Assembly: GCA_900765975.1 (NCBI GenBank)
Contig: CAAFTS010000151.1
Location: 1 to 11,963, forward strand
Source of the DNA: Lachnospiraceae bacterium
Lineage (GTDB): Bacteria > Bacillota > Clostridia > Lachnospirales > Lachnospiraceae
Direction of reading: 5' to 3'
DNA length: 11,963 bases
This document shows positions 1 to 7,529 of the stretch, in pieces (the first letter of the stretch is position 1; the number at the start of each line of letters is the position of its first letter). The notes beneath the pieces are model-generated. The model searched no databases, was not told the DNA's origin, and saw only the letters and a list, made by a program, of their open reading frames with translations. Position numbers and translations under genes: made by a program.

Positions 1-22
1 GCACTCTAAAAATTCGTACAAT

Positions 23-1591
23 CTAAAATGAAGTATAACATAACTTTTCCATTTTGTCATGTACATATCCGGCATCTCTTTCATCTGTCATCGTTGTCAG
101 CCGATCCCCTGCCATCAGCTTTGTTTTTCCTTTCGGAATCATCTCTTTTCCATTCCTCTCCAACGCAACCAGCAGACAATTATCCGGCCACGTAATCTCC
201 TGGACAGTACGCCCTTCCAACACAGAATCCGCCATGATCACAAAAGAACTGAGTATCTTTTGTGAACCTGCGTGAATCTCCGGCTCTGCTTTCTTCTCTT
301 TTTTCAAAATCCGTTCCAAAAGACTTTCATAGATCGGTTCTGACCGGAGCAAGGTTGCTACAATATAAGCTGTGATTGAAACAATACTCAGAGAAAGCAT
401 CTGACTGACAGAGCCAGACATTTCAAATAGTAAAATGATCCCCGTAATAGGCGCTCTTACAATCGAAGTAAAAAACCCTGCCATTGCAAGCAATACGAAA
501 TTGTTCAGATATATCTCCGGAAGTCCAAAATACGCACTGCCAATCATAGAAAAAATCCCACCGAGCAAAGCGCCGAGGATTAGTAATGGAAAAAAGATTC
601 CGCCCGGAGCTCCTGAACCGAAACTGACTGCCGAAAACAAAAATTTTACAACCAGTGTCAGCACTGCAATCTTCAAAACCATTTCCCCGTTCGTCAATGT
701 CTCGATCAGATTGTGTCCGCTGCCAAGAACAGAAGGCATCACCAATCCCAATATGCCCGCCGCCAAAAAGGCAATGAGAATCCGTCCGGTTTCATTCAGC
801 CACTTTGGTTTCTTATATAATTCCTGCGCCTTTAACATTGCCCAATTATAAAATACACCTGCCGCACCAACAACCACACCAAGCAAAAGGAGCATCCAAT
901 AATCACTCTGGGGCAGAAAATGTTCCAATTGAAACTGAAAGACCGGTTCCAGTCCAACAAAGTGAGAGGCAATAAAATCAGCTGTTACAGATGCCGTCAT
1001 AACTGAAATCAACACAGAAACCGAAAAGCCTTTGTGGATTTCTTCGACCGCAAAAATAATTCCAGCCAGAGGTGCATGAAATGCCGCAGCAAGTCCCGCG
1101 CTTGCTCCACACGTCATCAAATAGCGTTCCTCTGTCTTACTGCGGTCAAGAACTTGCGAAATCCCCTTCCCTGCCATCGCTCCAAGCTGTATAGACGGGC
1201 CTTCTCGTCCCAGAGACAGACCGCCCAGCATACACAAAAATCCACCAAAGAATTTGGCAGGCAGCACTCGTTTCCAATTTTGCTTTAACTTTCCGGTCAC
1301 TTCTCCTTCTACTTGCGGAATCCCGCTTCCCGAAATCATAGGTTCCCACTTCACCATCTTCCCGACAATTACTGCAAATAGGATCAAAACTGCAAACCAC
1401 CCCAAAATTGCAAGTGGCCGTCCCTTTATATAGAGAAGGATTTGATTCATCCACTCTCCTGCATAACGTAGCGCCACTCGGTACGCAAGCACAATCAATC
1501 CACCTATAATTCCAACCAAAAGCCCTTCACCAATCAGAATAACCGGCAGCCGGCTGGCACGTTTTATCACATACGATGTGTCCTTTTTCAT
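23..1591 (-). CDS. ClC-family chloride/proton antiporter with C-terminal TrkA-C-like domain
   Basis: Integral membrane protein of 522 residues expected to exchange chloride for protons across the cytoplasmic membrane. The three ClC selectivity signatures are present: GSGIP (88-92), GREGP (128-132, E130 aligning with the gating glutamate) and GSGAPGGIFFP (325-335). E184 in the pair E183-E184 aligns with the internal proton-transfer glutamate (E203 of E. coli ClcA), and Y421 with the chloride-coordinating tyrosine, so I infer an antiporter rather than a passive channel or a fluoride-type ClC. Many hydrophobic segments lie between about 15 and 415. Residues from about 440 to the end form a soluble tail resembling a TrkA-C (RCK-C) domain, which in related proteins binds a small ligand; its ligand here is unknown. 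The gene is monocistronic as far as visible and divergent from aroF. The ATG start is preceded by a weak GGGGTGG site. Only 22 bases follow the stop, so the terminator is not visible. Confidence 0.93.
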   Translation of the reverse strand: MKKDTSYVIKRASRLPVILIGEGLLVGIIGGLIVLAYRVALRYAGEWMNQILLYIKGRPLAILGWFAVLILFAVIVGKMVKWEPMISGSGIPQVEGEVTGKLKQNWKRVLPAKFFGGFLCMLGGLSLGREGPSIQLGAMAGKGISQVLDRSKTEERYLMTCGASAGLAAAFHAPLAGIIFAVEEIHKGFSVSVLISVMTASVTADFIASHFVGLEPVFQFQLEHFLPQSDYWMLLLLGVVVGAAGVFYNWAMLKAQELYKKPKWLNETGRILIAFLAAGILGLVMPSVLGSGHNLIETLTNGEMVLKIAVLTLVVKFLFSAVSFGSGAPGGIFFPLLILGALLGGIFSMIGSAYFGLPEIYLNNFVLLAMAGFFTSIVRAPITGIILLFEMSGSVSQMLSLSIVSITAYIVATLLRSEPIYESLLERILKKEKKAEPEIHAGSQKILSSFVIMADSVLEGRTVQEITWPDNCLLVALERNGKEMIPKGKTKLMAGDRLTTMTDERDAGYVHDKMEKLCYTSF

Positions 1592-1621
1592 GTTTTACCA
1601 CCCCATTTTCATTCTTCATTT

Positions 1622-1650
1622 ATTATAACTTTCACTCTCCATTCATACAA
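1622..1650 (-). promoter_or_regulatory. Putative sigma-A promoter for the ClC gene
   Basis: On the minus strand a perfect -10 TATAAT (1622-1627) follows a partial -35 TTGTAT (1645-1650) with a 17-base spacer. It lies 30 bases upstream of the ClC start codon. The -35 matches the consensus at only three of six positions, so the call rests mainly on the -10 and its position. Confidence 0.5.
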
Positions 1651-1700
1651 CCCGGAATTTTAGATTCACTTGATTAAATTATTTTTTTGGGGTATATTTA

Positions 1701-1729
1701 TTGACATTGAAAACTGTTTACATTATTAT
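1701..1729 (+). promoter_or_regulatory. Sigma-A promoter of the aroF-aroB operon
   Basis: A perfect -35 TTGACA (1701-1706), a 17-base spacer and -10 TATTAT (1724-1729) lie upstream of aroF. Transcription should begin near 1736, giving a leader of about 50 bases with GGAGGG at 1770-1775, nine bases before the aroF ATG. That leader is too short for a T-box or a typical riboswitch, so any control probably acts at the promoter DNA or through enzyme feedback. Confidence 0.75.
1708..1722. promoter_or_regulatory. Candidate operator in the aroF promoter spacer
   Basis: TGAAAAC-T-GTTTACA is an inverted repeat with seven-base half-sites around one central base; six of seven positions pair. It falls wholly between the -35 and -10 of the aroF promoter, where a bound repressor would exclude RNA polymerase. 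It resembles LacI-type sites loosely but lacks their central CG. The regulator is unknown, and a chance palindrome in AT-rich DNA is possible. Confidence 0.35.
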
Positions 1730-1784
1730 AGTTAATATATTTTCACGCTTTAAACAACTAAAGTATTATGGAGGGTTATAGATT

Positions 1785-2798
1785 ATGATTATTGTATTAA
1801 AACCACGCACAAGTGAAGAAAATATTTCACGTGTTGAAAACCTGATCAAGCGGCATGGACTGGATACGCACACTGTCCGGGGTGCCGAAATGACAATCAT
1901 CGGATGTATTGGAGATACCACTTCGGTGGATCCAAGATTATTTGAAGTAGATACGTCTGTCGACAAAGTCATGCACGTACAGGAACCTTATAAACTTGCC
2001 AATCGTGCATTCCACCCGGAAGATTCTATCATCGATGTTTCCGGAGTTCCAATCGGAAGAGGCCATCTAGGACTCATTGCCGGACCTTGCTCTGTAGAAT
2101 CTTATGAACAGGTTCTGGAAATTGCAAAAGCGGCAAAGGCAGCCGGTGCAAACTTGCTTCGCGGCGGTGCATTCAAGCCGCGTACCAGCCCTTACTCTTT
2201 CCAGGGACTTGGTCTGGAAGGTCTGGACATTCTCTGCGCAGTAAAAAAAGAAACCGGACTTCCTATCGTAACTGAATTGATGTCCCCGGACTATTTGGAT
2301 ATTTTCAACGAAAAGGTCGATCTGATTCAGATTGGCGCTCGAAACATGCAGAATTTCGACCTGCTCAAGCAATTAGGTAAAGTCGATCGCCCGATTCTCT
2401 TAAAACGCGGGCTTAATGCTACATACGAAGAATGGATTATGTCAGCCGAATATATCATGGCATCCGGAAATGAAAATGTAATCCTCTGCGAACGCGGTAT
2501 TCGTACATTTGAATCTTATACAAGAAACACCTTGGATCTGCAGAGTATTCCGGTTCTTAATCGTAAGACTCATCTGCCGATCATCATCGATCCAAGTCAT
2601 GCCGGCGGAAAATGGTGGCTTGTAGAGCCTATGGCAAAAGCCTCCATCGCAGCAGGCGCTGATGGACTGATGATTGAAGTACATAACAATCCGGAATGTG
2701 CACTTTGCGACGGAGCCCAATCCCTAAAACCGGAAAAATATGCAGAACTATTGAAACAGATCCGACAGATTGCTGCTGTCGTTGGAAAACAGATTTAA
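1785..2798 (+). CDS. aroF: 3-deoxy-7-phosphoheptulonate (DAHP) synthase, type I-beta
   Basis: Condenses phosphoenolpyruvate with erythrose-4-phosphate to DAHP, the first step of the shikimate pathway, in the cytoplasm. Its 337 residues match the length of the Thermotoga maritima enzyme (338). Residues 1 to about 68 form the ferredoxin-like N-terminal regulatory domain that in this subclass senses aromatic amino acids. The TIM-barrel catalytic part follows with GPCSVES (100-106), KPRTSPYSFQG (131-141), DPSHAGG (269-275), IEVH (297-300) and CDGAQSL (308-314). The metal ligands C102, H272, E298 and D309 fall at the same numbers as in T. maritima. The ATG at 1785 has a good GGAGGG site. It is the first gene of a two-gene operon with aroB, 18 bases downstream. 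Feedback inhibition by tyrosine or phenylalanine is inferred from the domain, not shown by the sequence. Confidence 0.97.
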   Translation: MIIVLKPRTSEENISRVENLIKRHGLDTHTVRGAEMTIIGCIGDTTSVDPRLFEVDTSVDKVMHVQEPYKLANRAFHPEDSIIDVSGVPIGRGHLGLIAGPCSVESYEQVLEIAKAAKAAGANLLRGGAFKPRTSPYSFQGLGLEGLDILCAVKKETGLPIVTELMSPDYLDIFNEKVDLIQIGARNMQNFDLLKQLGKVDRPILLKRGLNATYEEWIMSAEYIMASGNENVILCERGIRTFESYTRNTLDLQSIPVLNRKTHLPIIIDPSHAGGKWWLVEPMAKASIAAGADGLMIEVHNNPECALCDGAQSLKPEKYAELLKQIRQIAAVVGKQI

Positions 2799-2816
2799 CA
2801 CGATGGAGATTTAATT

Positions 2817-3872
2817 ATGAAACTGATCGTAAATTTGGATACAAACAGTTACCCTATCTATATAGAGAACGGGCTTCTTGCTGCTGCCGGATCTTATCTC
2901 ACCAACATATTTTCCGGCAAAAAAATATTTATTATTTCAGACGACAATGTCTTTCCTCTCTACGGCAAGACACTGCTGTCCTCCCTCTCCGCCTGGGAAT
3001 GCCACTCTCTTGTGCTTCCACATGGAGAGCCAACCAAAAGTTTCCAATCACTTCCGCAGATTTATGAGGCACTCCTAAATGCAAAGATTTCCAGAAGTGA
3101 TTTGATCATCGCTTTGGGTGGCGGCGTGATCGGTGATTTGGCCGGATTCGCTGCATCCAGCTATCTGCGCGGAGTTCGGCTGGTTCAGATCCCAACCTCA
3201 CTGCTTGCTCAGGTAGACTCTTCTGTAGGCGGTAAGGTTGCCGTAGACCTGCCGCAAGGGAAAAACCTTGTCGGAGCATTCTATCACCCAAAACTGGTGC
3301 TGATCGATCCGGAAACTTTAAACACCCTCCCAGAGCGTTATGTAACAGATGGTATGGGTGAGGTCATCAAATATGGCTGCATCAAAGACGCCGCACTGTT
3401 CCAGACACTGCAGAGCCACTCCTCTTTTGAGGATTTGAAAGAACAGCTTCCGGAAATTATTTTCAAATGCGTCGATATCAAACGCAAGGTTGTCGAAAAC
3501 GACCAATTTGATACCGGTGAACGTATGCTCCTGAATTTTGGTCATACATTAGCTCATACATTGGAACAGTATTTCCATTACCAAAGAGAAAGCCATGGGG
3601 AGGCAGTTGCCATCGGAATGTACCAAATCAGCCGGCTCAGTGAGAAACAACAGCTGACGGTTTCGGGAACAGCCGATGCTATCAAATCTTTACTGAACAC
3701 TTATGGACTTCCTCACGAATGTGGGCTCCCGATGGAAGAACTTCTCGATGCGATTACATTAGACAAAAAAAATCTAAACAATCGTTTAAATGTAATTTTA
3801 CTGCGACAGATTGGGGACAGTTTTATTTATCCTACCACAACAGATTTCTTCAAACACGCCGGCAATCTGTAA
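2817..3872 (+). CDS. aroB: 3-dehydroquinate synthase
   Basis: Converts DAHP to 3-dehydroquinate, step two of the shikimate pathway, using NAD and a divalent metal; cytoplasmic. The 351-residue length is normal. GGGVIGDLAGFAASSYLRG (101-119) is the nucleotide-binding and hinge region, PTSLLAQVDSSVGGK (126-140) the substrate-binding signature, followed by GKNLVGAFYHP (148-158). The metal ligands are E182 (GMGEVIK), H243 (NFGHTLAH) and H260 (SHGEAV); the 17-residue spacing of the two histidines equals that in E. coli AroB. The ATG is preceded by TGGAGA about eight bases away, and the gene starts 18 bases after the aroF stop, so the two are almost certainly cotranscribed. A strong hairpin ends the operon here, so the remaining aro genes must be elsewhere. 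Confidence 0.97.
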   Translation: MKLIVNLDTNSYPIYIENGLLAAAGSYLTNIFSGKKIFIISDDNVFPLYGKTLLSSLSAWECHSLVLPHGEPTKSFQSLPQIYEALLNAKISRSDLIIALGGGVIGDLAGFAASSYLRGVRLVQIPTSLLAQVDSSVGGKVAVDLPQGKNLVGAFYHPKLVLIDPETLNTLPERYVTDGMGEVIKYGCIKDAALFQTLQSHSSFEDLKEQLPEIIFKCVDIKRKVVENDQFDTGERMLLNFGHTLAHTLEQYFHYQRESHGEAVAIGMYQISRLSEKQQLTVSGTADAIKSLLNTYGLPHECGLPMEELLDAITLDKKNLNNRLNVILLRQIGDSFIYPTTTDFFKHAGNL

Positions 3873-3908
3873 TTTTCCATCTAAAAAAGAATCACAATAA
3901 ATAAATAC

Positions 3909-3956
3909 AAAAGCTGTAATGGTTTTCCCCTTTCAGGGTCTGCCATTACAGCTTTT
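3909..3956. terminator. Bidirectional terminator between aroB and the HAD gene
   Basis: Perfect 14-bp arms AAAAGCTGTAATGG (3909-3922) and CCATTACAGCTTTT (3943-3956) flank a 20-base loop that itself holds a CCC/GGG mini-stem. It sits between two convergent genes, 36 bases past the aroB stop and 10 bases past the HAD stop. The A and T ends of the arms provide a U-rich tail in both directions. Confidence 0.85.
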
Positions 3957-3966
3957 CTAATCTATC

Positions 3967-4761
3967 TCAAATTAACCCGTAATGCTTTAATGCACAGGCA
4001 ATTCCATCCTCTTCTACCCGCTTTGTTATAAATTCCGTATACGGTTCCAACCCTTTTGCATGATCCCCCATCGCAATCGTATGATTTGCGAATTCAAACA
4101 TTGACAAATCATTTAAACTATCTCCAAACACATAGGACTGTTCTCTGTCAATATCAAATCTCTCCAATATAGCTTCGCATGCCGTTGCCTTGGAATATCC
4201 TTTCTGAATCACCTCATACATCCCATCGCCCCGCTCTATCGCTTCCATATCCTGCTCTATAAACTGAAACAGCGTTTTTACATCACTTTTTTCATCTGTA
4301 TACAAAAACAATTTATCATATTGACACTTTTTACTTTCAATATATAATTTCTTTCCAAGCCCAAGACTTCCAAAATGTTCTCTGGCATTTTCAAGTTCTG
4401 CGAATCGGGATTTTGCCTCCGGAAAATAAACATCTTCCGAACTTTCCAGCACCACTCCGATCTTACATTCATATACTTTTTCAAGGATCTCATTTCCCCT
4501 TGTCAAATCAATATGACTTTCCAGCAGCACCTCATCCCGATACACCAAATAGCTGCCGCAGCCGCATAAATACCCATCAAAATCAAATGCATACAACTCC
4601 TTTGGCAACGCACAAATGGTTCGTCCGGTATTTACAAAAAGTAAATGTCCGTTTTTCTGTGCCTCAGCCATCGCATCTAACGCACTTTGCGGAATTGTGT
4701 GCGTATCATTGCTTAAAATTGTTCCATCAATATCAAAAAATAATGCTGCTCGTTTCTTCAT
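3967..4761 (-). CDS. HAD-superfamily hydrolase, Cof-type sugar-phosphate phosphatase
   Basis: Cytoplasmic phosphatase of 264 residues. HAD motif I is DIDGT (10-14, nucleophile D10 and acid/base D12), motif II is TGR (45-47), motif III lysine is K191 (YSKATA), and motif IV is GDSLND (213-218). Between motifs II and III, roughly residues 80-185 form the large C2-type cap of the Cof subfamily (IIB). Members dephosphorylate sugar phosphates, flavin precursors or pyridoxal phosphate with broad overlap, so the substrate cannot be named. The gene stands alone, convergent with aroB and divergent from the pdaA-like gene. The ATG is preceded by an AGGAGA site at a rather long distance of about 12 bases. 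Confidence 0.92.
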   Translation of the reverse strand: MKKRAALFFDIDGTILSNDTHTIPQSALDAMAEAQKNGHLLFVNTGRTICALPKELYAFDFDGYLCGCGSYLVYRDEVLLESHIDLTRGNEILEKVYECKIGVVLESSEDVYFPEAKSRFAELENAREHFGSLGLGKKLYIESKKCQYDKLFLYTDEKSDVKTLFQFIEQDMEAIERGDGMYEVIQKGYSKATACEAILERFDIDREQSYVFGDSLNDLSMFEFANHTIAMGDHAKGLEPYTEFITKRVEEDGIACALKHYGLI

Positions 4762-4826
4762 TCTCTCTTTTATCTCCTGTCAACTCTATCTGAACAAAAT
4801 TTCGTACCAACTTTATCACATTCTGT

Positions 4827-4856
4827 ATTATAAATCAATCTTCTGACATATATTAA
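4827..4856 (-). promoter_or_regulatory. Putative promoter of the HAD phosphatase gene
   Basis: Minus-strand -10 TATAAT (4827-4832) and -35 TTAATA (4851-4856, four of six consensus bases) are separated by 18 bases. It lies in the 116-base divergent gap, about 65 bases upstream of the HAD start. I found no convincing plus-strand promoter for the deacetylase in the same gap. Confidence 0.45.
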
Positions 4857-4877
4857 AACAAAAACTTCTGGTGAATC

Positions 4878-5672
4878 ATGAAAACAAAACGGATCCGCAT
4901 TCTCTTACTTTTTCTTCTCGCATTTCTTTTCGGCAATCTGGCAGCATACATCCGAACTTCTTTTTCTCCACAAACAGTCCCGACTGCTGCTGAGGGAAAC
5001 TGGGGATTGAGTTTCCAGCAAGATGGAGAACCGCCTGTTGCCAATGCCTCCTTTGAAGAGCTGAAAAAATATAACGCATACTATGCAGAAAACACCACCG
5101 AGAAAAAACTCTATCTCACATTTGATGCCGGTTTTGAAAACGGAAATACGCCCGCCATTCTGGATGCCCTGAAAAAGCATGATGTAAAAGCCACATTCTT
5201 TGTCGTTGGAACCTATATCAAAGACAATCCTGATCTGGTCAGGCGAATTCATGAAGAGGGACATATCATCGGAAACCATACATATCACCACCCGGATATG
5301 TCCCAAATTGCCACAAAAGAATCCTTTGAAAAAGAACTTTCCGATGTAGAATCCCAGTACAAAGAAGTCGTCGGAGAAGAAATGACCAAATTCTACCGCC
5401 CTCCACAGGGAAAATACAACGAATCCAATCTGCAAATGGCAAAAGATCTGGGATACCATACTTTTTTCTGGAGCCTTGCTTACGTCGACTGGTATGAAAA
5501 CAATCAACCGTCCAAAGAAGAGGCATTCCAAAAATTACTTGGAAGAATACATCCCGGTGCAATCGTCCTGCTGCACAGCACTTCCAAAACAAACGCAGAC
5601 ATCTTGGATGAACTTCTTACGAAATGGGAGGAAATGGGATACGAATTTGATTCTCTTGAAACTTTAATCTGA
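4878..5672 (+). CDS. pdaA: PdaA-like polysaccharide (peptidoglycan) deacetylase, CE4 family
   Basis: Secreted or membrane-anchored enzyme that removes the N-acetyl group from muramic acid; in B. subtilis PdaA this is needed to make muramic delta-lactam in the spore cortex. The N-terminus has a basic stretch and a hydrophobic segment (about 8-23), a signal anchor. The pre-catalytic NWGLSFQ (41-47) and LKKYNAYY (62-69) are typical of PdaA. CE4 motifs follow: TFDAG (81-85, D83), HTYHH (134-138, metal ligands H134 and H138), RPPQG (174-178), VDW (203-205) and LLH (231-233, H233). The replacement of the usual TFDD by TFDxG and the FENG after it are PdaA hallmarks, so I prefer PdaA to a chitooligosaccharide or GlcNAc deacetylase. 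Length 264 matches the family. The ribosome site is weak (GGTGA). It is a single gene ended by a hairpin at 5736, and it supports a spore-forming host. Confidence 0.88.
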   Translation: MKTKRIRILLLFLLAFLFGNLAAYIRTSFSPQTVPTAAEGNWGLSFQQDGEPPVANASFEELKKYNAYYAENTTEKKLYLTFDAGFENGNTPAILDALKKHDVKATFFVVGTYIKDNPDLVRRIHEEGHIIGNHTYHHPDMSQIATKESFEKELSDVESQYKEVVGEEMTKFYRPPQGKYNESNLQMAKDLGYHTFFWSLAYVDWYENNQPSKEEAFQKLLGRIHPGAIVLLHSTSKTNADILDELLTKWEEMGYEFDSLETLI

Positions 5673-5735
5673 TCCCTCCGCCTGCGATAACACTCAAAAT
5701 AGTCCACCGGACTGCTTTTCACATGTATAGAAGTC

Positions 5736-5776
5736 AAAAATCTGCCGACAGAATATCCTCTCTGCGGCAGATTTTT
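5736..5776. terminator. Bidirectional terminator between pdaA and the MATE gene
   Basis: Perfect 12-bp arms AAAAATCTGCCG (5736-5747) and CGGCAGATTTTT (5765-5776) enclose a 17-base loop that can extend the stem through a CAG/CTG pairing. It lies between convergent genes, 63 bases after the pdaA stop and 16 bases after the MATE stop, with a T run on each strand. Confidence 0.87.
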
Positions 5777-5792
5777 ATTCTTCTACTCTATC

Positions 5793-7154
5793 TTACTGTT
5801 CTTCTGCATCCCGTAATTTCTTCATATCATGTTTCATAATATAGAAGTACATTACGATCAATAATGCTGCTGCAAAAATCCAGGCAATCGGACTTGCCAT
5901 ACACACCCCTACATAACTCTTCTTTCTTGCTGCAAGAACCGCTACGATTCCACGGCCAATCAACTCTGCAACCCCCGCCATCATCGGAAGTAAACCATAT
6001 CCCATTCCCTGTATTCCATTTCGATACAGATTCACTACCGCCAACGGAATAAAGAAAATACCAACGCATTTCAAATAAATATCCACTGCGTTCATAATCT
6101 CTTCCACATTTCCGGAAACAAAAAAATACGTCATATATTTTCCAACAAACATAATCAAAATTCCTGTAATTACCGCATACACAAAAGACATAATGGTAGC
6201 GGAACGGAATCCCTGACGGATCCTTTTGACTTTACCGGCACCAACATTCTGAGCAGAATAGGTCGCAAGAGTCGTTCCCAACGCCACAAATGCCTGTGTT
6301 ACAACCTGCTCAATTTTCGATGCGGCAGTAAACGCTGCCACCAGCGTTGATCCAAGAATATTCAACGCCGTCTGCACCATCATGGTACCAATTGCAGTAA
6401 TGGAATACTGCAATGCCATCGGAAATCCCACTGCCAATTGTAGTTTCAGCAAATGTCCTTTTGGCCGCCAGTCATCTTTTTCCATTTTCAGGATTGGAAT
6501 TTTCTTAATAATATATATCAGACACAGGATTCCCGAAACACCTTGTGAAATTACCGTAGCGTACGCTGCCCCCGGCGCTCCCATACCAAACACAAGAATC
6601 AATACCAGATCCAGCACAATATTTAACAACGCAGATAATATCAAAAAATAAAGTGGAATCTTACTGTTTCCCAAAGCTCTCAAAATACTTGCCAGCAGAT
6701 TATACAACATCTGCGCTCCGATCCCTGCACAGATTACCATAATATATGCGTATGCATCTTCAAAAATATCTGCCGGAGTCTGCATAAAATAGAGCAGAGG
6801 TTTCATAAACAACATACTGGTTACTGTCAGAATAATCGTCATGATAATACTCAAAAGAGACGCACCGCCAACTGTCTGCCGCATTGCTTTCATATCGCCT
6901 GCCCCAAACTTCTGCGCAGTCAAAACAGTAAATCCGGCTGTCATTCCCAGTACAAATCCCAAGATCAAAAACATGATCGTCCCGGTGCTTCCTACCGCGG
7001 CAAGCGCCTTTGTTCCGACAAACTTTCCAACGATCACCGTATCTGCCATATTATAAAACTGCTGAAAAACATTTCCCAAGAAAATGGGAAATGTAAAGTC
7101 TAAAATAATTTTGCCCGGATTCCCGGTTGTCATGTCTTTCTGCAATGTTTTCAT
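5793..7154 (-). CDS. MATE-family multidrug/sodium (or proton) antiporter
   Basis: Polytopic inner-membrane exporter of 453 residues with about twelve hydrophobic segments in two similar halves, as in NorM/DinF-type MATE proteins. Family marks include QQFYNMADTVIVGKFVG (31-47), RALGNSKIPL (159-168), and LNIVLDLVLI (177-186), whose aspartate D182 is in the position typical of cation-coupled members. The second half begins near AVGFPMALQY (241-250). It should expel organic cations or other amphiphiles using an ion gradient; the substrate cannot be predicted. The ATG is preceded by AGGAGG (7161-7166) at six bases. The gene follows the BMC pair on the same strand, but a strong terminator lies between them, so it is probably a separate transcription unit, though read-through could link them. 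Confidence 0.93.
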   Translation of the reverse strand: MKTLQKDMTTGNPGKIILDFTFPIFLGNVFQQFYNMADTVIVGKFVGTKALAAVGSTGTIMFLILGFVLGMTAGFTVLTAQKFGAGDMKAMRQTVGGASLLSIIMTIILTVTSMLFMKPLLYFMQTPADIFEDAYAYIMVICAGIGAQMLYNLLASILRALGNSKIPLYFLILSALLNIVLDLVLILVFGMGAPGAAYATVISQGVSGILCLIYIIKKIPILKMEKDDWRPKGHLLKLQLAVGFPMALQYSITAIGTMMVQTALNILGSTLVAAFTAASKIEQVVTQAFVALGTTLATYSAQNVGAGKVKRIRQGFRSATIMSFVYAVITGILIMFVGKYMTYFFVSGNVEEIMNAVDIYLKCVGIFFIPLAVVNLYRNGIQGMGYGLLPMMAGVAELIGRGIVAVLAARKKSYVGVCMASPIAWIFAAALLIVMYFYIMKHDMKKLRDAEEQ

Positions 7155-7193
7155 CGCAATCCTCCTCTCATTTTTTCATCTTACTATCATTAT

Positions 7194-7223
7194 AAAAAGT
7201 AGGTCAATCCTGACCTACTTTTT
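7194..7223 (-). terminator. Terminator of the BMC gene pair
   Basis: Perfect 13-bp arms AAAAAGTAGGTCA (7194-7206) and TGACCTACTTTTT (7211-7223) with a four-base loop. On the minus strand the second arm ends in five Ts. The first arm includes the last two lysine codons and the TAG stop of the downstream BMC gene, so the terminator overlaps its coding end. Transcription from the pair should mostly stop here, 40 bases before the MATE start. Confidence 0.88.
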
Positions 7224-7490
7224 GAACATTTCTACAATCTCAACCATCTCTTCTGATGGATTGGAAATCACCGCAGAATTAAAAATTCTGCAAGGAGAAG
7301 ATTCCGTCACGCTCTCAACTGCCGCTGTCACCGCCGATACACTTCCGCTGACAAATACAAGAGCATGTCCGCCACACTTTGTATCTTTGGCTTCATACGT
7401 CACATCCGCCGCCTTCAGCATCTGATCCACTACCAATACTGCATTGGCATCTCCCAGGACTTCTACAAGTCCAAATGCACCATATCTCAT
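7215..7490 (-). CDS. BMC-domain microcompartment shell protein (downstream member of pair)
   Basis: A single BMC domain of 91 residues, the usual size of a hexamer-forming shell protein (BMC-H). The opening AFGLVEVLG (5-13), helix VVDQMLKAADV (20-30) with the conserved edge lysine K26, and strand ALVFVSGSVSAV (43-54) match the fold. The loop that lines the central pore of the hexamer reads TKCGGH (37-42) instead of the common KIGSG, putting a cysteine and a histidine near the pore. I chose the ATG at 7490 because GAGG lies seven bases before it and the protein then begins like other BMC-H proteins; an ATG at 7511 would add seven residues. It follows the other BMC gene by 39 bases and ends inside a terminator. 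It cannot form a closed shell alone, as no vertex protein is in view. Cargo and pathway are unknown. Confidence 0.88.
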   Translation of the reverse strand: MRYGAFGLVEVLGDANAVLVVDQMLKAADVTYEAKDTKCGGHALVFVSGSVSAVTAAVESVTESSPCRIFNSAVISNPSEEMVEIVEMFKK

Positions 7491-7529
7491 ATATGTACCT
7501 CTGCTTTCCATTCTATTTATTTTTCCTGT

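Noticed and set aside
1592..1784. Possible riboswitch or T-box leader ahead of aroF.
   Set aside because: The promoter at 1701-1729 leaves only about 50 transcribed bases before aroF, with no T-box sequence or terminator hairpin. The rest of the gap holds the divergent ClC promoter.
4797..4877. A plus-strand promoter for the pdaA-like gene (TATTAT at 4826-4831 or TATATT at 4849-4854).
   Set aside because: Neither -10 candidate has a recognisable -35 at 15 to 19 bases, so I did not list it. A sporulation sigma factor promoter is possible but I could not identify one.
4905..5531. A 208-codon minus-strand open frame opposite the pdaA-like gene.
   Set aside because: The plus strand carries all CE4 motifs in order. 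The antisense frame has no recognisable domain.
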